Of a DNA stretch of 64,000 nt, positions 8,280 through 16,521 are shown piece by piece. The notes under the pieces were generated by a model. It saw only the letters and a list, made by a program, of their open reading frames with translations, was not told where the DNA came from and did no database searches. The stretch lies in assembly GCA_016927475.1 (NCBI GenBank), contig JAFGMO010000083.1:1-64000 (forward strand), written 5' to 3'. Source of the DNA: Candidatus Aminicenantota bacterium (GTDB lineage Bacteria > Acidobacteriota > Aminicenantia > Aminicenantales > Aminicenantaceae). Made by a program: the position numbers and the translations under genes. Positions within the stretch are counted from its first letter, which is position 1. Every line of letters begins with the position of its first letter.

Positions 8280-9761
8280 GTGCCGCGAGGATTAAAGATC
8301 AAAAAACAATCCTTCCTGACAGAAGCAGAATGCCGGATTGTTCACGAAGGATCCTGCCGGCTTCTTGAAGAAACCGGCGTGGAGCTGACCAATCCCAAAG
8401 CTTTGAACCTTTTTAAGGAAGGAGGGGCTATTCAGAAAGGGAACCGGATCAAGATGAGCCGGGATATGATTAACCGGGCTGTAGAAAAAACAGCGAAAAA
8501 TTTTATCATGAAGGCCAAAGACCCTGAGAATGAACTTATTCTCGACACCAAAAGTCCCCGTGTGCATTTCGGTACCGGGGGACAAGCTCTGTATGTTCTG
8601 CGAAAAGAAAACGGAATGTTTAAAAAGAAGGAGGCCGTGACTCAGGACCTGGTGGATATCCTGAGGATTTGTGAGAAGCTGGATCATGTCGATTTTATCA
8701 CCCGTCCAGTGGAACCCGATGTCCCTGATGAAGAGATGGATCTGGAAAAAACCAGGTTATTCCTTGCCCATACCACCAAACATATGAATCTGGCTAATCT
8801 TATCATCGAAGACTGTCTTCCTGACATCATAGAGAAGGTGGGAGACAGGTCGTCTATTTCTTTCATTTCTTGTGTTGCGGTCAGTCCCCTAAATCTGGTC
8901 AGCCCGACGGTTGAGAAGTTTATAAGAATCGTTTCCGAAGATATTCCGGTAGCGATATCCAGCTGTCCCCAAGCCGGTTTGACGGCCCCTCTGTCTGAGG
9001 TTGGGGAGATCATTCAGGTAAACGCTGAGATTCTTTCAGCCGTGGTCCTGGCCAATCTGGTCAGGCCCGGAGCGAAAGTGCTCTACCGGGGGATCCCCAT
9101 CACATCCAACCTTCACCTGGATGTTTCGCCGCGATGGTGCCAGCCGGAAAGCATCAGACGTATCGCGCTGATTTCCGATATAACATATTTTTATGGTATT
9201 CCCTGCTGCGGAACGGCCGCTGTCTCCGATGAAAAGAAGCCGACCTCTCAAGCGCTGTCGGAAAAAGTGCTAGGGTGGATATTCGAGGCGGCCAGCGGAG
9301 CCCAGTTTATCAACAGCGCGCTGGGAATGCTGGAACAGGTAATGACGGTCAGCCCGGAACAATACATCATCGATGATATGGGAATTTCGCTTGTCAAGAA
9401 GTATTTATCCATGCATCCCGGAGCGGATCTAAAAGAAACCGGCCGGGAGGTTGTTTTTAAAGCTCTGGAAACCTTCGATGTAAAAACGACAAGGGAGATG
9501 GAGAAAGAGATTGCCAACCGTATCGAGTTCATTTATTCACCGAAAGAAGAATATTCACCGGATTATATCAACAATCAGGTGGATCATATCGTCAATGCTG
9601 TTTCTTCCGCCAAGAGCTCCAGCAAGTTTTTGAAAGATTCCCGGAAAGGTCTCAGGAAAGGCTGGTTGTATATGGGAAAAAGAATCGAAGGTGCGATGAA
9701 TCTCAAAGAGGTTCTCAAGACAAAAGACGGCATCCTTGGAATGAGATTACGTGGTACATAA
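8280..9761 (+). CDS. MttB-superfamily methylamine:corrinoid methyltransferase, copy 3 (non-pyrrolysine)
   Basis: The third MttB-superfamily paralogue has 493 residues. The start is a GTG with AAAGGAG about ten bases upstream. Landmarks match the other copies: HFGTGGQALYV, a TTKHMNL segment near residue 165, SSCPQAGLTAP and CCGTAAVSDEK. There is no in-frame amber codon. It sits 63 bp after a corrinoid gene, forming a second methyltransferase/corrinoid pair. The three copies are well diverged, so they are likely ancient paralogues with different substrates or successive demethylation steps, not recent duplicates. Confidence 0.87.
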   Translation: MPRGLKIKKQSFLTEAECRIVHEGSCRLLEETGVELTNPKALNLFKEGGAIQKGNRIKMSRDMINRAVEKTAKNFIMKAKDPENELILDTKSPRVHFGTGGQALYVLRKENGMFKKKEAVTQDLVDILRICEKLDHVDFITRPVEPDVPDEEMDLEKTRLFLAHTTKHMNLANLIIEDCLPDIIEKVGDRSSISFISCVAVSPLNLVSPTVEKFIRIVSEDIPVAISSCPQAGLTAPLSEVGEIIQVNAEILSAVVLANLVRPGAKVLYRGIPITSNLHLDVSPRWCQPESIRRIALISDITYFYGIPCCGTAAVSDEKKPTSQALSEKVLGWIFEAASGAQFINSALGMLEQVMTVSPEQYIIDDMGISLVKKYLSMHPGADLKETGREVVFKALETFDVKTTREMEKEIANRIEFIYSPKEEYSPDYINNQVDHIVNAVSSAKSSSKFLKDSRKGLRKGWLYMGKRIEGAMNLKEVLKTKDGILGMRLRGT

Positions 9762-9906
9762 TCGTGGCAGGAATACGAGTGACCTCTTTGTGTTTTGATA
9801 TTGCGGGAAATGTGGAGCACAATCAAAAAAAATGAAGAAGAACAGAGACACGGATTTTCTTCTTTTCCTGGAAGACGGTCCGGATATCAATTAAAGGAGA
9901 ATTAAT

Positions 9907-11373
9907 ATGAGTGCGATAACAGGAATTGTGGGAAAGTCCGTTACAAAAGGACAATTGGAAGAAATGCTGGAAAAAATCCGCCACAGGGGGCCGGACCATT
10001 CCATAGCCATGGAACTTCCGGATGGAGGGGCTGCTGCGGGAGAGCTGACATTGTCTCCACGCTCCACATCCGCCCTGGCCGGAAAAGAGCCACCGATTGT
10101 TCTCCTCGACGGAGAAATCTATAACCCCATTCCGGATGGTGACTCGAATGTGAAATTCATTCGAGACCTTTATCAAAAAGAAGGGAAGGATTGCTTTTCC
10201 CGTTTGAACGGCAGTTTTTCCTGTGCGGTTATCGATGAGGGAGAAACCATTTTGGTCAGGGATGCCGTCGGCGCCCGCCCATTGATTTACTGTTCTGAAA
10301 ACGGCTTTCTCTATTTTGCCTCTGAAGCCAAGTCCCTGTTACCTCATGTCAACCATGTCCATGAATTGGAACCGGGATTCCTTTTTTCCACACGGGACGG
10401 GATCAAAAATTTTGATCCTTATGACCCCCGGGTCCCTGACTTCGAAACACCTGATGAAGCGGCGGACATTTTGGAAAACCTAATGGTCGAATCGGTTAAA
10501 AAAAGAATGGCTGATGGGGCCGTCAAGGGTGTTTCCCTGAGCGGAGGTTTGGACAGCTCCATCACGGCGGCCATTGCCAAATCCGTCGATCCCGATATCA
10601 AATTGTTCAGTACAACCATCAAGAGATATCCCAGTAAGGATATCAAATTTGCCAAGCTTATGGCGGACTATTTGGTCCTGGAACACCATATTTATGAGAT
10701 TACCGATGAGGATATCATTTCCTTTATTCCGGAAGCCATCTGGTTTATGGAAACATTCGATGAGGACTGTGTCTCCGGGGCTATTGCTAATTTTTATACG
10801 TCCAAGATGATATCGGATTACACCCGCTGTATTCTTGTCGGAGAAGGAGCCGATGAACTTTTCGGAGGTTACTTCAGGGAGTTGAAAGATGTCCCCGACC
10901 CGGATGAGAAAGAAAAAATAGCAAAAAAATTGGTCCAGATAGCCTACAATACGGCCCTGCGGAGGTTGGACCGGAGCTGGTTCGCCAACTCGGTCAGCTA
11001 CCGGACTCCGTTTTTGGACCCGGAAGTGGTGGCCTTCAGCAACAGAATTCCTATGAACCTTAAGGTGCGTTATGATGAGGACCAAGCAAGGGATGTGGAA
11101 AAATGGATTCTGCGTGAAGCGCTCAAAAGTTGGCTTCCCCCTGAAATAGCCGACCGCCCAAAACTCCGGTTTGCCGGAGGTACGGGAGTCGATGATTTGA
11201 TGGATGAGCTAACAGCCGGAACGGTTACGGAAGAAGAATTTCAAAAAAGTCCGAAGACGGAAAACGGCCTGGCCCTCAACTCACCCAAGGAGCTTCATTA
11301 CTACAGGCTGTTCCGGGAAAAATTTCCGCAGGGATTCGAGGAGCTTGTCGTGCGCTGGGATCCCTTCAAATAA
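9907..11373 (+). CDS. Asparagine-synthetase-like protein with inactivated glutaminase site
   Basis: The 488-residue protein has the AsnB layout: N-terminal Ntn-type glutamine amidotransferase domain (about 1-170) and C-terminal ATP-pyrophosphatase synthetase domain. The P-loop SGGLDSS starts at residue 212, and GEGADELFGGY and RTPFLD are present. In the N-domain RHRGPD and LDGEIYN remain, but the protein begins MSAITGIVG where active enzymes have MCGI: the cysteine nucleophile at position 2 is serine. It may use free ammonia, or adenylate a different carboxylate. A good AAGGAG ribosome site precedes it. It lies between the methyltransferase genes and a betaine-type importer, which suggests a link to that pathway, unproven. 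Confidence 0.8.
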   Translation: MSAITGIVGKSVTKGQLEEMLEKIRHRGPDHSIAMELPDGGAAAGELTLSPRSTSALAGKEPPIVLLDGEIYNPIPDGDSNVKFIRDLYQKEGKDCFSRLNGSFSCAVIDEGETILVRDAVGARPLIYCSENGFLYFASEAKSLLPHVNHVHELEPGFLFSTRDGIKNFDPYDPRVPDFETPDEAADILENLMVESVKKRMADGAVKGVSLSGGLDSSITAAIAKSVDPDIKLFSTTIKRYPSKDIKFAKLMADYLVLEHHIYEITDEDIISFIPEAIWFMETFDEDCVSGAIANFYTSKMISDYTRCILVGEGADELFGGYFRELKDVPDPDEKEKIAKKLVQIAYNTALRRLDRSWFANSVSYRTPFLDPEVVAFSNRIPMNLKVRYDEDQARDVEKWILREALKSWLPPEIADRPKLRFAGGTGVDDLMDELTAGTVTEEEFQKSPKTENGLALNSPKELHYYRLFREKFPQGFEELVVRWDPFK

Positions 11374-11376
11374 TTA

Positions 11377-11496
11377 ATGCCCGGACGGGGATATGGGATG
11401 GTGATTCGTTCCAAGCTGGAAGAAACAGCGAAAATATCACGGAAGGTTTTCAGTCGGTCTGAAAAGATGCTGGCATGTCATCTCGCAGACCGTTAG
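11377..11496 (+). CDS. Possible small ORF of 39 codons, unknown
   Basis: An ATG-started frame fills most of the gap between the asparagine-synthetase-like gene and the ABC ATPase gene. The predicted product is basic and helical (39 residues) with one cysteine near the end and no motif I recognise. No convincing ribosome site precedes it, and a frame this short can occur by chance. Confidence 0.2.
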   Translation: MPGRGYGMVIRSKLEETAKISRKVFSRSEKMLACHLADR

Positions 11497-11514
11497 GATA
11501 TTACTAAATTTCAA

Positions 11515-12495
11515 ATGTTGGGGAAGACGGCCGAGATCGATGTTCAAGGACTTACCAAAAGGTTTGGCGGCCTCACTGCTGTGGACGGCGCCTCTTTTTC
11601 AGTGGACAAAGGGGAAACGCTGGTCCTTCTTGGGACTTCGGGCTGTGGCAAAACGACGACCCTGAAGATGTTGAACAGGCTTGTCGAGCCGACTTCAGGA
11701 AAAGTTTTTATCGGAGGGAAAAACATTCGGGAACGGAAACCCGAAGAACTGCGAAAGGGGATTGGTTATGTCATCCAGGATATCGGTCTTTTTCCCCATT
11801 ACACCGTAGAGCAGAATATCGCCTTAGTTCCCCATCTTTTAAAATGGGATAGAAAAAAAATACGTCAGCGTGTTCATATACTTCTTGACTTGGTCGGCCT
11901 GCCTTCTGAAAAATTCATGAGACGCTATCCCCATAAGCTGAGCGGCGGGCAGCAGCAGAGGATCGGGTTGGCCAGGGCTTTTGCGGCGGATCCCGCAGTC
12001 ATCCTTTTGGACGAACCCTTCGGTGCCCTGGATCAGATCACCCGGAGGGATATCCAGAAAGAATTCAAATCCTTGGAATCATTTCTGCGAAAAACGATGA
12101 TCCTGGTGACCCACGATGTTTTTGAGGCCTTTGACCTGGGAGACAGAATCTGTCTCATGGATAAAGGAAAAGTACAGCAGATTGGGACGGCCAAAGAGCT
12201 CCTTTATTCCCCTAAAAATAACTTTGTCCGGAATTTTCTTCAAGCGAACCGTTTCCTCCTTGAACTTCAGGTTTTTACCCTTAAGGATATTTTAGATGAG
12301 GTCTCAAAAAGCCCCCTGTCTGATAAAAAACTGCCTGAATTTAATGAGACAGCATGCCTTCTGGATGTTCTGGAGACGTTGGAACAATTGCCTGGAAAAC
12401 AGACGTTTTTGCGCATTCTGGATAAGGACGGAAAGATACATGCCGAGATGCGGGCCGGTGAGCTCTTAGCTGCCTTTTACCGCATAAAACCTTGA
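11515..12495 (+). CDS. Betaine/quaternary-amine ABC transporter ATPase (ProV/OpuCA type)
   Basis: The 326-residue ATP-binding protein is of the glycine betaine/carnitine/choline importer class. Walker A is GTSGCGKTT (from residue 40), Q-loop VIQDIG, signature LSGGQQQR (about 142), Walker B VILLDEPFGALD (about 162) and switch VTHD. OpuCA-like proteins usually end in two CBS domains (about 380 residues); here the tail of about 80 residues could hold at most one, so osmotic gating may be altered. No clear ribosome site precedes the ATG. It lies eight bases before the permease gene. Next to three quaternary-amine-type methyltransferases, substrate supply for catabolism is more likely than osmoprotection. 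Confidence 0.88.
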   Translation: MLGKTAEIDVQGLTKRFGGLTAVDGASFSVDKGETLVLLGTSGCGKTTTLKMLNRLVEPTSGKVFIGGKNIRERKPEELRKGIGYVIQDIGLFPHYTVEQNIALVPHLLKWDRKKIRQRVHILLDLVGLPSEKFMRRYPHKLSGGQQQRIGLARAFAADPAVILLDEPFGALDQITRRDIQKEFKSLESFLRKTMILVTHDVFEAFDLGDRICLMDKGKVQQIGTAKELLYSPKNNFVRNFLQANRFLLELQVFTLKDILDEVSKSPLSDKKLPEFNETACLLDVLETLEQLPGKQTFLRILDKDGKIHAEMRAGELLAAFYRIKP

Positions 12496-12503
12496 GAGGT
12501 TAG

Positions 12504-14081
12504 ATGAAGAGTATAGCAGCGCTGGTCGACTTTATGATAGGCCGGCGGTTTGAAATCCTCGAACAAACCGTCGAGCATATCGGCTTGACTGTTATGGCCC
12601 TGACTATAGCCGTGTTGATCGGACTGCCTATTGGAATTATCCTGACGCGCCGGAAAAAAGTTTCTTCACCTGTTTTGGGAATAATAGGGATTATTCAGAC
12701 TATTCCCAGTGTCGCACTTCTGGGTTTTTTGCTTCCTTTATTGGGCATCGGCGTCATACCCGCCATTGTCGCTCTTTTTCTCTATGCGTTGCTCCCCATT
12801 GTCCGGAACACATTCACCGGGATCGAGGAAGTTGATCCTTCCGTCAGGGAAGCGGCTGTGGGTATGGGCATGTCTGACTGGCAGATTTTGTCAAAGGTGG
12901 AACTTCCCCTGGCCGTTCCGGTCATTTTCGCCGGGATCCGGACGGCGACGGTTATCAATGTCGGTATCGCCACCCTCTGTGCTCTTATCGGCTCAGGCGG
13001 GCTGGGGGAATTTATTTTCCGAGGAATTGCCCTGAATAACATCAACATGATCCTGGCCGGGGCCATACCGGCCGCGCTCTTGGCCCTTATTTTTGACCTG
13101 GGGCTGGGGATCATTCAGAAATTCATTCACCGTATCTTCAAGCCTTTTCTTTTGCTTTCCTTCATATTGGTCTTTGTTGTTGTTCCTTTTTTTATCGCCC
13201 CTTCCTTTTTTTCAACTTCTTTCACGGCAGGCTTTACTGCGGAATTTATGGAAAGGCAAGACGGATACCCCGGGTTGAGAGAAACATATTCCTTGAGTTT
13301 GGAAACCGTTGAATTGGATCCGGGATTGATGTATCAGGCGTTGAAACAAAAAAAGGTGGACCTTATCTGCGGTTTTTCCACCGACGGCCGTATAAAAGCT
13401 TATCATTTCAAAGTACTGGAGGACGACAAAAACTATTTTCCGCCCTACCATGCTGCCCCTCTTGTTCGAGGATCCCTTCTCAGAAGATATCCGGTCCTGA
13501 AGGAGATTTTTGAAAACCTGAAAGGGAAAATTCCGAACGAAAAAATGGCCGCAATGAACTACCGGGTCGATCATGATAAAGTGGATCCCGTAGTTGTCGC
13601 CGAAACATTTTTAAAGGAGATGGAAATTGTTCCGGTCTCATCCGGCCGAAAGAAAGGGCGGGTTATCATAGGAAGCAAAAATTTTACGGAACAGTATATT
13701 CTGGCCCATGTTTTTTCCCTCCTGATCGAATACCAGACCGAATTGGAAGCCGTCTTAAAGACGGGATTGGGTGGAACGAAGATTTGTTTTGACGCCCTGC
13801 GGAACGGGGAAATCGACCTTTATCCGGAATACTCGGGAACGGTGCTTTTGGTGCTGCTGGAATCGGATAAGACGGAGCTGAGATTGCTGCGGGAAGAAGG
13901 ATATATCGACCACCGTGTCCGTTCTGGAATGAAAGAACGATTTGACATGGAGTGGCTGCAGCCTCTTGGATTCAACAACACCTATGCGCTTTTGATGCGC
14001 CGCCGCCAGGCGGAAAGATGGAAGATAGAAACTATTTCCGATTTGAAAGTAACATTAGAAGAGAAAGCTACGTATAGATAA
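12504..14081 (+). CDS. Betaine ABC permease fused to a substrate-binding domain with swapped lobe order
   Basis: The 525-residue protein begins with a ProW/OpuCB-type permease (about residues 1-215, six hydrophobic segments, EAA-like loop EAAVGMGMSDWQIL) plus one more membrane segment at about 218-240. The rest is a periplasmic-type binding domain of the OpuBC/OpuCC class, but its halves are out of order. Residues from about 243 carry C-lobe landmarks (EFMERQDGYPGL, FSTDGRI, DDKNYFPPY), and only from about 390 come N-lobe landmarks (IGSKNFTEQ, IDLYPEYSG, FNNTYAL, TISDL). The end at TISDL plus a short tail fits exactly where the C-lobe would normally begin. This is a circular permutation by motif order, probably still able to fold. 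Confidence 0.82.
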   Translation: MKSIAALVDFMIGRRFEILEQTVEHIGLTVMALTIAVLIGLPIGIILTRRKKVSSPVLGIIGIIQTIPSVALLGFLLPLLGIGVIPAIVALFLYALLPIVRNTFTGIEEVDPSVREAAVGMGMSDWQILSKVELPLAVPVIFAGIRTATVINVGIATLCALIGSGGLGEFIFRGIALNNINMILAGAIPAALLALIFDLGLGIIQKFIHRIFKPFLLLSFILVFVVVPFFIAPSFFSTSFTAGFTAEFMERQDGYPGLRETYSLSLETVELDPGLMYQALKQKKVDLICGFSTDGRIKAYHFKVLEDDKNYFPPYHAAPLVRGSLLRRYPVLKEIFENLKGKIPNEKMAAMNYRVDHDKVDPVVVAETFLKEMEIVPVSSGRKKGRVIIGSKNFTEQYILAHVFSLLIEYQTELEAVLKTGLGGTKICFDALRNGEIDLYPEYSGTVLLVLLESDKTELRLLREEGYIDHRVRSGMKERFDMEWLQPLGFNNTYALLMRRRQAERWKIETISDLKVTLEEKATYR

Positions 14082-14104
14082 TAGAGCACTACGGAGAAAA
14101 AGAC

Positions 14105-16471
14105 ATGCTGAAAAACTATCTAAAAACGACCTTCCGGAATTTGAAGAGGCACAAAGCCTATTCAGCGGTCAATATTTTGGGTCTGGCCGTTGGTTTGAGC
14201 GCAATAATTTTCATTCTTCTCTACTTGAAGCTTGAATTGAGTTACGACCGTTTCCATATAAACGTGGACAATGTTTACAGGGTTTCCATCAAAGGCTTCA
14301 GAGAAGGGAAGCTTGAAGGGGACAGATTTGTTTACACACCTCCCATCGGCCGGGATATGAAGGAGGAGTTTCCCGAAGTTGAAGAGTTTACCCGTCTATC
14401 GACCCTTCGCAATGCCTACCTTTATCTTGAAGACGAGGCCTTCCAGGTGACCGGCCTGCGTTATGCCTCATCCGCCCTTTTTGGCATGTTCTCGTTCAGG
14501 CTTTTGGAGGGAAATCCAAAAAAAGCCCTTGTTGAGCCTTTTTCCCTTGTCCTCTCTGAAAAAACGGCCCGCAGGATTTTCGGCCAGGAGAATCCCCTGG
14601 GAAAGATCGTCCGTATCGGACAGGACCGTCTTTACACCGTAACCGGCGTGGCCGAAGACCCTCCACCCAATTCGACCATCCAGTACAACGTTTTGCTTTC
14701 CTTTTCCACGCTCTTTAAGCTTCCCAACATGTACCTGGGTTGGAACGGCGGCAACCAGTACATCACCTATGTTCAGCTCAGGGAAGGCACTTCGCCGGAA
14801 GCTGTGGAAAAAAAATTTCCCGATTTTTTATGGAGGCATATCAACGAAAGAATCGCTTCATACGGCTGGGAAAACCAGGCCTATCTTCAGCCTATGAAAA
14901 AAATCCACTTTTTTTATGATTATAACTCAAAAGTCGCACGGGTGAATTTTTATACTTTTTCCGCCGTGGCCCTGTTTATTCTGCTTATAGCCTGTATCAA
15001 CTTCGTCAACCTGACCACCTCACAGGCTGCGGGACGGGCCAGGGAAGTGGGTATGCGAAAGGTGGTCGGGGCTCACAAAACAAACTTGATCCGTCAGTTT
15101 TTGGGCGAATCCGTTTTTATGACCTTTTCGGCATTCCTGATGGCGGTGGGTCTGGTCTATTTCTTTACTCCTTTCTACAGCCGGCTATTGAATAAGGATC
15201 TGAATTTTTTTCGCATGATGGGGCCCGGGCTCTTATTGGGATTAGTTGGTTTGGTTTTTGCCGTTGGTGTTTTCTCTGGAATCTATCCTGCTTTTTATCT
15301 GGCTTCCATGCAGCCGGTGAAAACCCTCAAGGGAGTATTCGAATCCGGCCGGGGGAGAAAAAAATTTCAGAATAGTCTGGTCGTTTTTCAGTTCGCCGTT
15401 TCAGTATCTCTCATCATCTGCACGATGCTCATTCAGAGCCAACTTCGTTTTGTGAAGCAGGTGGATTTGGGTTACGACAAGGAGAACATGGTTGTCATTC
15501 CTCTGGAGACGGAGAACTTACAGGAAAAAACGGGAATCATGCGATCCCAGCTGTTGACTGTTCCGGGAGTGATAAAGGCTGCGGCCTCGTCCCAGGTTCC
15601 CTACGCCGGCTTCACCAGCAACGGTTACATACCCGAGGGATACACCCACTCCATCATGATTCATGCCCTGGACGTGGATGAACATTTCCTGGATACCTAC
15701 GGAATCGGGATCGTCGCCGGCCGGAATTTTTCCACAGAACACGCGTCGGACCGGGAGGCTTATCTCATCAACAGAACACTGGCCCGTCAGCTCGGCTGGG
15801 AAAATCCAATCGGAAAGACCATCAGCCGCAACGGTACGTGGAAAGTCATTGGTGTGGTCGAAGATTTTCAGTATGCCACCCTGCACAACACGGTTGAGCC
15901 TCTTCTTATAACCTTCAATCCCTGGCAGGATCGTTTTTCTTATATGTCCGTCAAGATAAAATCCCTTGATATTTCTGAAACCATGGACGGTATAAAGAAG
16001 GTTTTTAAATCATTCTCTCCGATTTTGCCTTTTGAGTATTTTTTTCTGGATGATGCCTTTGACCGGATGTACCGGTCGGAAGAGCGGTTCCAACATATCT
16101 TTTTCACCTTTTCACTTCTGGCTATTATCATTGCTCTCCTTGGTTTGTTCAGTCTCTCGGCTTTTTCCGCCAGGCGGAAATCCAAAGAAATCGGGATTAG
16201 GAAGGTTTTGGGGGCGACGGCCTTCAGCGTTTTGAAGCTTTTCTCCCGGGAAATGTTGTTTCCCGTGCTGCTCGGGAATGCTCTGGCTTGGCCGGCAGCC
16301 TACCTGATCATACGAAAATGGCTTGAAAATTTCGCCTACAAGGAGTCCATCGGGTTTTGGGCCTTTGTGACGGCCCTGGCATTCAGCTTTTTTGTTTCCC
16401 TGATTACAATCAGCTTTCAATCCTTTAAAGCGGCTTTCCGGAATCCCGTCGACGAACTTCGGACCGAGTGA
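14105..16471 (+). CDS. MacB/FtsX-type ABC permease, copy 1
   Basis: The 788-residue inner-membrane protein has a duplicated FtsX/MacB layout. It has an N-terminal membrane helix after the typical start MLKNYLKTTFRNLKRHK, a large periplasmic MacB-like domain, three helices at about 285-420, a further helix, a second periplasmic domain and three C-terminal helices, with the conserved KEIGIRKVLGA before the last group. Such proteins work with a separate MacB-like ATPase in mechanotransmission, lipoprotein or peptide export; no such ATPase gene lies beside it. It is 23 bp after the betaine permease but is unlikely to be part of it. A related paralogue is at 60056-62458. Confidence 0.88.
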   Translation: MLKNYLKTTFRNLKRHKAYSAVNILGLAVGLSAIIFILLYLKLELSYDRFHINVDNVYRVSIKGFREGKLEGDRFVYTPPIGRDMKEEFPEVEEFTRLSTLRNAYLYLEDEAFQVTGLRYASSALFGMFSFRLLEGNPKKALVEPFSLVLSEKTARRIFGQENPLGKIVRIGQDRLYTVTGVAEDPPPNSTIQYNVLLSFSTLFKLPNMYLGWNGGNQYITYVQLREGTSPEAVEKKFPDFLWRHINERIASYGWENQAYLQPMKKIHFFYDYNSKVARVNFYTFSAVALFILLIACINFVNLTTSQAAGRAREVGMRKVVGAHKTNLIRQFLGESVFMTFSAFLMAVGLVYFFTPFYSRLLNKDLNFFRMMGPGLLLGLVGLVFAVGVFSGIYPAFYLASMQPVKTLKGVFESGRGRKKFQNSLVVFQFAVSVSLIICTMLIQSQLRFVKQVDLGYDKENMVVIPLETENLQEKTGIMRSQLLTVPGVIKAAASSQVPYAGFTSNGYIPEGYTHSIMIHALDVDEHFLDTYGIGIVAGRNFSTEHASDREAYLINRTLARQLGWENPIGKTISRNGTWKVIGVVEDFQYATLHNTVEPLLITFNPWQDRFSYMSVKIKSLDISETMDGIKKVFKSFSPILPFEYFFLDDAFDRMYRSEERFQHIFFTFSLLAIIIALLGLFSLSAFSARRKSKEIGIRKVLGATAFSVLKLFSREMLFPVLLGNALAWPAAYLIIRKWLENFAYKESIGFWAFVTALAFSFFVSLITISFQSFKAAFRNPVDELRTE

Positions 16472-16521
16472 AGCTTGAATTATTCAGGTTTTATATGTTC
16501 TTGGGTGGGCAAAAAATTCAG

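Noticed and set aside
1337..9761. Pyrrolysine-containing trimethylamine methyltransferases
   Set aside because: All three MttB-like genes run full length with no in-frame TAG, and no pylT-like tRNA or pylBCDS-like gene was seen in the window.
9810..11373. Lasso-peptide biosynthesis (short ORFs before the asparagine-synthetase-like gene as precursor, the gene itself as cyclase)
   Set aside because: The short frames at 9810 and 9832 lack a usable core (no Gly start with Asp/Glu at position 7-9), and no leader-binding or leader-peptidase gene is nearby. The frames are short enough to be chance.
12504..14081. Frameshifted or truncated binding protein
   Set aside because: Both lobes are present once with their key motifs and one continuous frame; order, not content, is unusual.
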